51,398 nt of DNA from Setaria digitata (lineage: Eukaryota; Nematoda; Chromadorea; Rhabditida; Setariidae). The translations under genes and the position numbers were made by a program. Location of the stretch: the NCBI GenBank assembly GCA_003640385.1, contig RCAB01000441.1:1-51398 (forward strand), written 5' to 3'. The notes below the pieces were generated by a model. The model saw only the letters and a program-made list of their open reading frames with translations, made no database searches and was not told where the DNA came from. Positions 9,898-22,600 of this stretch are shown piece by piece (position 1 is the stretch's first letter; each line of letters begins with the position of its first letter).

Positions 9898-12800
9898 CAA
9901 AGAAGAGAGGAAAGTTGAACTGTTCTATTCAAATCTAGCCTTAATAATCTTCCATTATTTTAGTCTTAAGTCTGATTTTAATTACACTAAATAGCTCCCA
10001 TTATTAAACTTACCTGCTTCAGTTGTATAAAATAACCAGAAACACACTAGTAATATGATATGGAATTCTGATAATTACATATCCACTAGAAAGGCTTACA
10101 AATGATATTAAAGAATTAAAATTAAAGTGATTTGAAAAATATGAAGAAAGATATGAAATAAAAAATTTTTGTTAAATTGGTTAATTTTAGTTTTAATTCA
10201 TTATTCTTGCAAAAAAAAAAAGAACGAAAATTTGACAACTTTCGTGTCAAATTAATTTTTTTAGATTAAAAAAATGATTCAAATACATTTTTGTTTTAAA
10301 TTTTCAAAAAACGTTTAGTCTTTTCGAAACGTAGTACGCTATCACTTACTATAACATTTTTTAATTCAATTTTGAAATTACAAAATTCAGTTTCATTTTT
10401 ATTTTTCCTTTTGAAAGAAGATTTGAACAAATAAGAATAATTTTATCGAAATTAAGAAAAAAAAAAAAGCAAAACTTAAATATCTCTCCTTTTTTTTTTT
10501 TGAAACTAATAAAACTGTCATGGCTTATTTAAACTGCTACAAATCATAAGAATTATTTCATCTTGCTGAACTGATAACAAATTATCATCACTGTTACTTT
10601 TTTTTTTTTTTTTTTACTCGACATCTTTAGCATTTAGCGCTGCAACGATAGTTTCTTTTAATAATTTCATATCATTTATTGATTATTTTGATAATTTTAT
10701 CACGAGAAACAATCGAAAGAAAGACTGTTATGCATATATTGCTTCCTGTTTCATTTCCGTTCATTTGAACAGTTTTTTGGTTAATTTCCAATTTAGAAAT
10801 TGCAGTTTGCTCAAATTTTAGAAACAACCAGACCATTTCCTGCCTATTTAAATTAACCGGTATGTTTTTCTGTTTCAAAGATAATTTGAATAATCGTATA
10901 TTGAACTGAAAGAACGAAAATGATTTCTGTTCGTAGCATCAAGCAGTAAATTTAATTTTTTTTTTAAATTGAATTTTGATTAAAAAAAAGTTGAAAAGAA
11001 AAGTGGAAATATTTTTCAGTAGAGAGGAAAATTTGCTTTGCTTCTTTTTTTTTTTTTTTTTTTTTTTTTGGACAATAATCACTGAGCAGAAAATTAAATT
11101 ATAAATAATTCATTTATTTTATGAAAAATTCGACAATTTACGGAATGCTGAAATTTACGTTATTTGTTAAAGAAAAAAAAAAAAAAAGAAATTCGAATAT
11201 TTACTGTTTTTTTTTTTTTTTTGCAAACAAACTTTAATATTTACTATTTACATTGAGCATATTTATATTATTACATTCATTGTTACACGTCAATTTTTTG
11301 CATTCAATTTAAAAGCTATCTGCATTGGCAATTTAAAGTATTATTTAGCAAAAAAATTTTTTTTCCAAATTCAAAATATTACACGAATTTTTTTTTTTTT
11401 TTTTTTCTTTTCATCTGAATGAAATTGTCAAAAGTTATTATAAATATATTCATAAATATTACCAAAATCTTCCTTTCTAATCATTTCTTCTTTTTTTTTT
11501 TTTCTCCTTAGCGAAACTATTACATTCAATTTATTGAACTATTTTGATTGATAATGAATCATATTAAACACAATCTGATTAATTTCAAACACTTTTTAAA
11601 TGTTATCACTGAAAGAGTATCTCAAAAATTTGCATAATTTTTTACTTTAATTATTCAAAGTTCGCTAAGCAAATCAAGAAATCAACGCATTTTAATTGAG
11701 TACTGAAGAAAGAAAACCACTAAATTAACAATACTTTTGCATTTTTAAGCTTAAAATATGTAATTGTTAGTTTTTATATTTGAATACGTATCTGCATCTG
11801 TATTTAAATACATATCTGAAATTGAATAAAATTTGTAAAATAAATAAATGTAGATTTTTACAAATACAGAAAAAAAGAAAATTATAGAAAAATTTAAAAA
11901 AAAAAAAAAAAAAAAGAAAGAAAAATTACGGGAACAAAAATATGGTTAAATTAAATAGCAAAAAATAGTAACAGATTATTGAATTTTATTTTAAAAATTG
12001 TTAATTTAGTAATTTTTTGCTTTGAATTGATGATTTCATCAAAAATTCTTTTTTCATTTCTCACAGATGTACACGTAATAAAAATGAAATGGTGCAATAC
12101 AATACTCAAACACATAATTTTATATTAAATTTTGATTTTATTCGGCACATGTAATTCAATTCCAATAATAGGTCTCTGAAAAAGGAAGATATATATTATG
12201 ACATATTATATGCCAAATTATGGTAGCAATATTGGTAAACTCAATGAGTTTTGATTAATTTTGAAAATGTTTTAACCGCTAAATTATCGCTACATACATA
12301 TTGAAAATGAATAAATCATTATCATTTAGACTTTCAGGTAATATCACTGTTATAATTTGCACATTCTGCAATCGACAATATTTAATTTATATTAATTTTA
12401 ATTGTGGAAAGGAATTTTTTTTTTTTTTTTTTGTTTGATTAATGACATAAATAATTATTTCATCCATAATTGCGCATTATTATTATTTTTTTTTTTTTTT
12501 TTTTCAAAAGCTATTGTATCTGCAACCTTGAAATGTTGTAATATTAAAACACATTTTTAACAAAAATCATTGATCAAATAGTTTGAAGATTTTTCAGTAT
12601 AATTCGGCAATTTATAGCCTATTTCCATTAATAATTTTTTTCTTTTTTTTTTAAATTGGCAAAATTATTATTGTATTCTCAGAGAACTACCGAAATTATA
12701 TTCATTTATTGTAATTTCTTATTTTTTATTTTTTGGAAAAAAAATTGCAAAATTCCTTCGAGAAAACGTTTCAGCATTTCATTCCGTGGAAATGCTACAT

Positions 12801-15027
12801 TACACTTCGACAATGTCTGAGAATTAATCTGTGACTGATAAGATAGCGCTGATTATTTCGAAATAAGAGAAATTGTTCAAAAAGGAAGAAATGAAAGTTC
12901 TATTAATTGTGCTTTCGTTAGATTAGAATTGCTCAAATTACTAAAATTTTGTTCAAATTTCGATCAAATTTCATCAGCCCCTGTTAGACATTTTTGAAGG
13001 TTTGCCGAAAAATTGTGAAAATTTTTCATTATCATTTGTGTTTCGACATTTCAATCGAAAATCATTTCATTTTTTTTTTTTTTTGGAAACTGACATCGAA
13101 TTTTTCAAACTTAATTTCAGAAATTTAACTGAAGAATTTTCGTCTCAGTTCATTAAGTTAAGTCAATCGTCTTTGGAATACTATAATACTTGCAAGAGAA
13201 TTTTCCTTTTCTCCAAATTTTAGAGAAAAGGAAACACAATCAGTTATGTTTATTTACAATTCTGAAAATTTTTTCAAATTTTGGCATTTTAAATTTTTAT
13301 TAGTCTAATCATAAATGTGTGATTAAAAAAACACTTCATCATGTGCCATTTCTGTGAAAATTTTTTCTCCTTTTCACATATTGTAAACATTAATTCCTTT
13401 TTCTTTTTTCAATTTAAAAAAAATTTCAACAGAGAAATGAAAATGGAAAATGACCGAAAAAAAAATGCGAAAGAAAAAAGAAATAAACTTTGAGACATAA
13501 AATTTTTACAAATAATCCAATTAGAAATTTCTATTTTATGGGCAAAATTTTTGTATTAAACATTTCTATTTTCCATTAAGTGAAAGTACTAAATGAGAAG
13601 TAAAAGAAAAAGCAAACAATGAACTTGTTTGTTTTAAATTTTAAGTGTTAAAATAAACAATTTCAATCAATTCCTTTTTTTTCCAGCTAATTAAAATAAG
13701 CACTTTTAGCTTTTCTTCAGCTCCAAATTCATCTCCGTCCCAAATATTCTTCTTTTTTTTTTTTTTTTTCTTTTTTCTTCAGTGCAAATACATACTACAC
13801 GTACGTACACGCACGCACATGATAAGATGTAAATACACGTAGAGACAGACGGATAAACAAACTGATGGGGAAGAGAAAGACGAGACAGTTTAATCATTTA
13901 GTTTAGTTTATAGATACTGCTATTTTAAACACTTAAGCAAATGATAGTATTTGTATATTTGTTTTAGTCTTATCAATTTTTAAAAGAAAAAAAAATTTAC
14001 AAATTTCCTTCCCAAAGAAATTATAACTGAAAGGAATGAAATGGCTTTATTTAAAAAAAAAAAAAAAAAAAAAAAGAAAAATATTTTAATTAGTCCAGCT
14101 GTTAAAATTGGTAATTCTATCTAAGGTAATAAAAAGGAAGAAAAATTAAAAATTGCAACTATTATTAGTGTTGAGAAAAGTGAACTTTACTGTAAAAATC
14201 ATCCTAATTAATTGTATTATCAATTTATAATTTTGGTCAAAATGCTTTGAATAAAAAAAGCTTCCTTCATACAATCCTAATCCTTTGCATAATTTTTTAT
14301 TTTTCTTTCTTCATTTATTTAGAAGAATTAAAATTAGAAAAAAAAAAAACGAAGTTGTTGTCCTGAAATTGAAATTACAGAAAATACTACTACTATTTAA
14401 AGCTAGTTTTGTAACATTTTTCGCTCTCAAAAATTACTTTTGATGCAGAGAAAGGAATGATTTGACGTCAGTATTGCATTCAGATCACATGTCAGTTAAA
14501 TTTAATTACCGATTTTACATTTGCAACTTTAACACAAACCATATTGCAAGTTATACCTTAACTGCGTCTAACTATGAATTTCAGTTATTTAGCAAACTGA
14601 AACGATGAATTTCTCACTTCACACGTAAATCAGGAATTTAATTTAATTCTCATTCATTTAATTGACAATTACAATTAATGTCTTCGCAATCTGAGAAATC
14701 CCTTTTCTCCTACACAAATTTTTCAAATTTCATAGAAATTCAAAAAAAAAAAAAAAGAAAAAAAAACTTATTGTGTTCAATATTGCAACATTCAACTTCT
14801 TTTTTCTTACAGAGATAAAATTCTCCTTATACACTTTTACAAATTTTAATACAACATTTATAGCTAACAATCTTTTCCGCTCTTTTCCCAGAAAAAAAGT
14901 CGGTTTTTAATTAATGTGGAAAACCAAAAAAAAAAAAAAAAAAGAAAAAAAAAAAGAAAAAAACACATTCCATAACAGAAAACCAACAAAATTTCGATGA
15001 ATTAAAGAAAAAAAAAAACAAAATGAA

Positions 15028-15290
15028 ATGTTACATTCGTTTCATTGATTTCACTGGTTTATGTTACAATTTCATTGATTTTGTGCTACAAATTTCATGC
15101 CTTTTATGCTACAATTTCATTGGTTGTTTATGCTATAGCTCAGCGAATTTATGTTAACATTAATATGTGCTACAGTTCCATAACTTTAGCTTACTGTCTT
15201 TTCGAGTTATGCTACAATTCTTTAGGTTTAGATTACTATTTCACTGGTTTATATTACAGTGTCATTGGTTTATGCTACTGTTTTACTACT
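15028..15290. repeat. Degenerate tandem repeat, unit about 22-25 bp
   Basis: About ten diverged copies of a core resembling TTTCATTGGTTTATGCTACAA. Because the unit length varies, one frame stays open by chance and encodes a Tyr/Leu/Ile-rich string (15045-15374). That frame lacks splice signals or family resemblance and is best regarded as a translated minisatellite rather than a membrane protein. Confidence 0.7.
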
Positions 15291-16657
15291 GACTGTAGAG
15301 GAGGAAGTAATAGATATATTTATAAAATCCATTCAAGAAAAAGTAGGAGTGGAAAAGAAAAGTTTGTATTATAATTTGGGTAATTCAGATGATTAGATGG
15401 GACACTTTTTGTTTCAAATAAGAAGCTTGCTAAACACCAATTTTTACAAAAGAGTTGAAAAATGAGGAAAAAAAAACCCCAAAAAGATCAAACTTCTGAT
15501 CTGTTTATAGGAAAAAAAAAAAAAAAAAAAACTCAGTCGACTATGCAATGAAAACTATTGTCTTTTTGAATATTGTAACAAGAGTTCTATAAATTAAAAT
15601 GATTTTTTTTTGAGCCTTTTTAAACTTGAAATAGTTTGAAAAGTTTATTACTTCTTAAGTCTACCATTTCATTTGCCTCAGGCTTGAATTTGATACAGTT
15701 ATTTGGCTGAGTCGCTTTCTTTTTTTTCTTTTTTTAAAGGAGAATTTGGTATGAAACAGTTTTAAGTCTTCCTTTGTTTACTACATTTATAAACAGCTGG
15801 AATTGAATTTTTCTTTTTCTTTTTTTTTTTTTTTTAATATCACATTTACATTGTCATAATTGGCAAGAATGAGTTTTCTATTGTTGTATTATTCCAATTA
15901 ATGTCCAACTTCTCATTGTTTCTCCTCCAAATTAGTAATTTTTTTTGTTTTTTTTCTTGTGACTAAAATTTTTGAGTAAGTTTATTATGCTAACATTTAG
16001 TAATAAACAAACATTAGATATTATTTGCAAAAAAATATACGCCATAATAAATAAGACTAAAAAATGTTACGGAAAGAAAAAAAAAAAAAAAAAACGAATT
16101 GTTGACTTTTCGTTCAATATAACTTTAATTGCAGTTTGAAAAAAATAAAAAAATAAAAAGTAGAATAAAAAATAGAGAGAAAAGAAAAAAAAAACGAATC
16201 GACTACTGGATATTTCGTTTATTCAATTAATGCTTCTGTTATCATCGTCATGCACGGCTGTGATATTTTTTTCCTCACTACAACTCTGATGTGACAAGGA
16301 AAAAAAAGGAATGAAAGATGGAAAACCGGAATTGTATTTATTTATTTATCGGAATATATTTTCAATTTCTATTAATTTACTGACTATTACAACAATATTA
16401 TTTGTCATCTATTTGGACGCTTCAAATCAATCATTACTATTTTGATATTTGCACTTATTAGTACTAAATAATAATAATATTACTATTATTAGTATTATTA
16501 TTATTACTATCAAACTGCATTACCATCTATTTATTTAGAAGTGATGTAAAGACTTGAACAAAATATCAATTTTACTATAAATATTTTTTTTCTTTTTTTT
16601 TGTAGTAAAAAAGAGAGAGAAAGAAAAAAGAAAGAAAAAAAAGGAAAAAAAAAAGTT

Positions 16658-19600
16658 ATGAAAAAGAAATTTGGTGGAAAACGATTTGATATATTACAAT
16701 CTGGCAGTTTCATTGATCTAAATATTTTGAATTGTACAAGTGGCCAAAAAGTTGAAATGGATACGGAAATGGATGAAATGAAAGATATACGATCATTTAC
16801 CGGTGTCAGTAGCGCATATCGTATTATGGCCGTTTCACCTGATGCGAAAAAACTTCTCTTCAAGTAGGTATTTTATTTATTTGAAGAAAGGATTTTTATT
16901 ATAATACGAATTTTTAATCAATGAAATATTAATTAATAAGTTTTTTTCTTTTTTTTCTTCTGTCATTGTCAATTTTGTCGTTAAAAGTAGCATATCTTCT
17001 ATTATTTCACACATTGATGGCATATTACTTCTAAATGGGCGTATTTCTTTTTGAAAGAAGAAAAAAAAAAACGAACTAAAAAGGAATAGTAATAAAAATT
17101 TATATAATAAGTATGAAAAAAAAAAAAAAAATAGAGTGGAAAATTTTGTACAATAGAAAAAGATATAATATGACGATTAATATTTTTCATAATCATTTTG
17201 TGCTTATTACTTAATTTTGAAAATTGCTTGCTATAATATGAACGGTAGATTTTAACCAAACTTTCTCTAATATTTAGAAAAAAAAAAAAAATTTCATTAT
17301 GTTAATTTTAAGCATTTTGCACACGATTTATTTTATGGTGTTAATGAAGTTTTAAAATTAAATAACAGTGTGTTTTTTTTTTTTTTTGGTTAATTATGTC
17401 ATTTTTTTTCCTCATTTTATGTGAACAGTCCAAACTAAAATTTCACTCTTTTCAATGAATTTTAATTGAAATATTTATTGAAGAAAAAAAAAATGAAATT
17501 TCAGCGTAAAATGTTCGGCAAATACTTTATTCAGTGGATGTACAAATTGGGTTTCAATGATTTTGATATTTCTTTAAATTAAGCTTTATTCTAAATTCAG
17601 TGAATATTCAAATATTTTGTTTTTTAAAGTTAACATTCGCTTCAACGCTGTCCAATTTGCATAAAAAAATTTGCTTCACTTAAGTGTTTATTAAAATAAA
17701 TTTTTAGTTCCAATTTAAGACTTTCTCAAAGAAAAAAGACAAGGCTTCGATCTTATATGATTTTTTTTTTTTTTTGTTCCAAACAGATTATTCTAAAACT
17801 GCTATCATTAGCTTCAAATAAGCCTATTGTAATTCGAGAAAAAAAAAAAAAAAAACGATTCCTTCATTTTAATTAGCTCAGTTGGTTACCTTTTAGCCCA
17901 AACTATTCTAGCTTTGGAACTAACAAAATAATATAATTTCTCATCTAGTTACGAGAGAATTTTTCAAGAAAGAATAAACATTAATTTTGGTTTTCTTTTT
18001 CACTTAAAAAAATTAACTGAAAAAACAAGTCTTGTTTCTTTTTTTTCTTTGAAACAAATTGTAATATGGGGCACTGTTCCTATCAAAGTAAAAAGAAATT
18101 TATTATAAATTTAAAAAAAAAAAAAGTAATTTTTTGGAAATTTTTATTTATAATTAGTGAATGAATGCATTTGTGAAATTTGTTTGTTTATTTTATTGAA
18201 AAAAAAAAAATTGTTTTTTTTTAGAAATTCAAAAAATTCCTTCATGCATTCGCGTACTCTGTGCATTCCTTTTCTGTTTATCCATCTGTTCAATTAGTCT
18301 ATTTTGATCCCATAAAATTTAAATAATTCAACAAAATTTTTCTATTTTTGATCTGATAAAATTAGAAAACTCAACAAACTTTATCATACTTTTCCATTAA
18401 TTACTTCACTCACTACTTGTGAACTTTATATTTAATTAGCATTAATGTTAATGCGGGAAATTTTTGGAAATAAAATTTTTCATCAGCAACTAGAAATAAA
18501 AAATGAAAAATTTATAAATTTTTATTTTAATAGCGGTAAATTCTTCTTGAAATAAATAATTTTTAAAATATTTAATAAAAACAGTAAATGTAATTAGAAA
18601 GTCGGAAGAAATTCGGCTTTTCCTCTTTAAATATAAATAACGCAATTGCTTTCAAGGAGAAATTTATTAAAAAAAAAAAAAAAAAAAAAAAAAAGGAATA
18701 AAATTTGAAAAATATTAAATATTATACCATAAAGAAATTGCATATACATTTTCAAATTCTACTTTTTTCAAAAAGGAAAAAATTTTGTAAAAAAAAAAAA
18801 ATGTTTCAATTTGTTTCAAGCATGACATCTATTTTTTTTTCTTCCTTAAAGTGCCACTCAAATTCAACAGTTTCAAAATTCTCAAACACTAAGAATACGA
18901 AACATCCGCAAACTATCAATACCTTTTTTATTTTCTCATCATTCATTTTTCTGAAAGTTAACTTTCATTTTTTTCTTTTTTTGTTTTTTTTTTTTTGTTT
19001 TTTGTTTTTTTTTTTCAGGAAAAATAATAAACAGCTTTATTTGTATGATACTGATGATGAAATTCAATGCAGCAATTATACTGTTAGTGGAATTGACATA
19101 AAACATAATGAAGATACGGTAAGTATAAAAGCAAAAGTTTCTGCACAAAAAGATATATATGTAAATTATATTTTACTAAATATGCACACTTTATACTTAA
19201 TTAGCGTTAATGAAGTATGAGACAACTATTTTTATTATTATTATTATTGCTATTATTAATTATTATCATTATTATGTAAGGAATGGATGGATTCGTTGAA
19301 GGTGTATTATTTGCTATTGCTGATAATGAATGAATGATTGCTACTGTGTATATCTGATAAGGAATGATTAGTTGAAAATGATTAAATGACGAAAATAATC
19401 ATGCATAAATCTGTTACGATTTATAACAACTATTGATTTATAGCAATTATTTAGATATTCGATATAGCATTTTTGGATGAATTAACAATTTGTTTAGTGT
19501 TACAAAATCGTGAAGGTAATTTATACATAACCAAAGGAATATTAAATTTTGCGCTAAAATTGGTTATTGTTTGTACTCCTATTACTTTCACGCAAATTGT

Positions 19601-22600
19601 TTGCAAGTAAGTTGTTAAATTTTAGAAACGAATTAAAAAAAAAAAAAGAATTAGAGAGAGAAATAAACAACGATAAATCATTTATAACGACTAAAATTAT
19701 TACAAATTTGCCAATAATTGATTTTATAGCTTTTTAAAAATAATAAATTTGTAAAAAAAAAAAAAAAAAAAAAGAAAAAAGAAAAGAACAAGTAGAAAAA
19801 AATTGATTGAAATTTAAAAGTTTGCTTGATTTTGTTACAATTTTTGCAAAAATTTTTCATCATATTTTTTTCTCCTTCTTTTTTTTTTTATTTTCATCAT
19901 TTATTAGTTTGTAAAAATTAGCAAAATGCTTATCTTCTTAAAGATTTTATATCTTTTTTTTTTTTTTATCTTAAAAAAATTATCATATCTTATCATGAAT
20001 TATTGGAAATTAGAAATGAAATAAATATATTTGAGGAAGCATTACGCAACATCAGTTATATATGATGAAACAGGCCCTGTTTTGATATCATATCCGTTAT
20101 CAGCACAGAATAAAACAACAAATGATTCACCGAAGATATGGCTTTTACATTTATCAAATTTTTATTCATCTAACGGTGTGCGAACGGTTGTTGTTGAGGC
20201 ATCTATTAAGGATAAAAAAGGTATTAATTATTAATTATTAAATATTAGCATTCTTTTTTTTTTGCTTCTTTTAGAAGATTGGAGGAATTTATTTGCTATT
20301 TTTGATGCCTGAAGATCAAAATATTTAAGCATAACAGAAATCAAATAAAATAAATTAAAATTGTTAAAAAAAATTTTATTAAATGTTCGATTAAACACTA
20401 ATATTTAATTCTGATGTGATTTCAATTTGGTGAAAAAAACAGTCTTCTTTTTGCATTTAGTTCCAGAATAGTGAGAGATATTTGGTATATCCATACGGAT
20501 TATTAAAATTATTTCTTTAGAATTTAAAATTCCTTAAAATTATTTCTCTTCGGAATAAAAATATTTACTAGCATTTTTTAAAAATAATTCAGAAGCATCC
20601 TATTAATGAAAAACTAGATAGTGATTAGATTGGATAATTAGACAATAGCATAGAAGAATCGTTGAATATTTTAGTGATAAGCAGTTTCTTGTTAGTTACC
20701 AAAATGAGGAAGCATGGAAGAATCGTTGAATATTTTAGTGATAAGCAGTTCCTTGTTAGTTACCAAAATGAGGAAGCATGGAAGAATCGTTGAATATTTT
20801 AGTGATGAGCAGTTCCTTGTTAGTTACCAAAATGAGGAAGTAACATTTTAGCAATTTGTCAAAACAATCAACTTTGTTAGCATTTAGCTCATTATTTCAT
20901 CTTTCTTTTTTTCCTTCCAAATTTCTCTTTCAGCTCTATTTTGTGATCCGTTCATCTATCAGAATTGTGTTTACCTGTTCAATCGTTTTGAGAGTACAAT
21001 ATTAAGTATTGCTATTACTGGACGATATCGCGGTGTTGCTCAGATGTTATCCACACATCCGGATTCTCGATTTCAGAAGCCAAATAATAGATATGCAAAT
21101 CGTTGTTTATTTCTGAGGCATAATATTATCATTGTTTATTATCATCAACGCTTGGATAAGCCTGATGAGGAACCACAACTTTGGATTCTGGAACTGAAGT
21201 ATAAATTGTTTCTCTGTTTTCCGTCAAAATTCATTCATTAATTGATTTAATGAGAAATTTTTGCTAATTTTGATATATAATTGCTCTTTTAATTTCTACC
21301 TCTCTTTTAAATCTCTTCATTAATTGTTGACTTTTAATAAGCAATTTATTGGTAAGTATTAAAAAAAACTGAGTAATTTAAAAAAGGTATTGAATCGAAA
21401 AAAAAAAAGGAGAATTATATAATTTTTGATAAATTTTTTATTAAATTAAATTAATTAGTGTATAGATGAATTCATTATTTACCATATTTTGAACTGCTAA
21501 AAGTAAATAAAATTTGAGCATTTAATTTTCTTTCCTTTTTTTTTTCAATTAATTTTTTTTTTTTTTTTTAGAACAATGAGATGGCATCGATTACATCTCA
21601 TCCTAAATCATCATTATCCTATTGGATTAGTAAATTTTCAAAAATCAACCGGAAAAGAATTAGCATATTTACATGGTGAATGTGGACGGAGCGGTTGTCA
21701 GGAAAAAACACACCTCTATCAGTTAAGTACAATACAGGATTGTATCATGGTACTTATTTAATTATTCTGAAAAAAAAAAAAAAGCAATGATTGAAATATC
21801 AATCAGTAATTGAAGTATAATTAATAAAGATGAAAAAAAAAAGCCGCGTGAAAATTAATAAATTTAAAATTTTTTTGAATTAATGCAGAAAGAACAGATG
21901 TAATATACTAAATTATATATATACTAAATTTGAATAATGTAAATATATTATATACTAAATTTGAATGAGTAATATACTAAATTTGAATAATTTCATATTA
22001 TATCATCATATTGTCGAGCTTAATTTAATTGTTATTTTCTTTTTTTAATTTAATTACATGCATATTTTGCACGTTTCTTTCAGTCATATGAACAAAATGG
22101 TAGTAATTATCAAAAAGATCGAAAAAAGAATAAGATATCAAAAGGTTTAATTAGAAGTACCATTGAAATGCGAACAGAATCAATTATGATTACTGAATGT
22201 AATACGCCATCATCACGTTATACAAGGAAGTTGAATCGTGATAAGGTAAGCGGAATAATTTCATTTCTTAAAAAGGATTTTTGTTTTATAAAATAAATTT
22301 TATAAATTTTAATTCAGAAATGTGTATATATTTCAGAAAAGAAAAGAATTTGCTTCTTTTGCTTTCTTTTATCCCTCTCCTCTTTTTCTTTTTGTTCAAT
22401 TAATATCCATAATTAATAAATGGAAAATATTTCCTAATTGCAACTATTGTAATTAATTTTATTTTCCATCTTTGACATGAAATCAAATTAGTTTTTGATA
22501 AGTTTTTTTTTTTTTTTTTACAATAATTGAGCTTAAATTATTTCAACTTTAATTTGATCTCTCCAGCTTTCCTAGGCTGACTTCATGATAAGAATCAATT

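Larger units (their letters stand above)
9217..16605. other. 7.4 kb of homopolymer-rich non-coding DNA
   Basis: Intergenic, or a very long 5' intron of the gene at 16658. Dozens of poly-A and poly-T tracts of 10-25 bases break it up. The longer open frames here are low-complexity Phe/Lys-rich strings or lie in the tandem repeat at 15028-15290. No convincing exon was seen on either strand. Confidence 0.5.

Noticed and set aside
18705..19220. 171-codon open frame covering exon 19019-19118
   Set aside because: Only 19019-19118 is supported by phase and splice signals; the upstream part is poly-A/poly-T and the part after GTAAGT at 19119 is intron.
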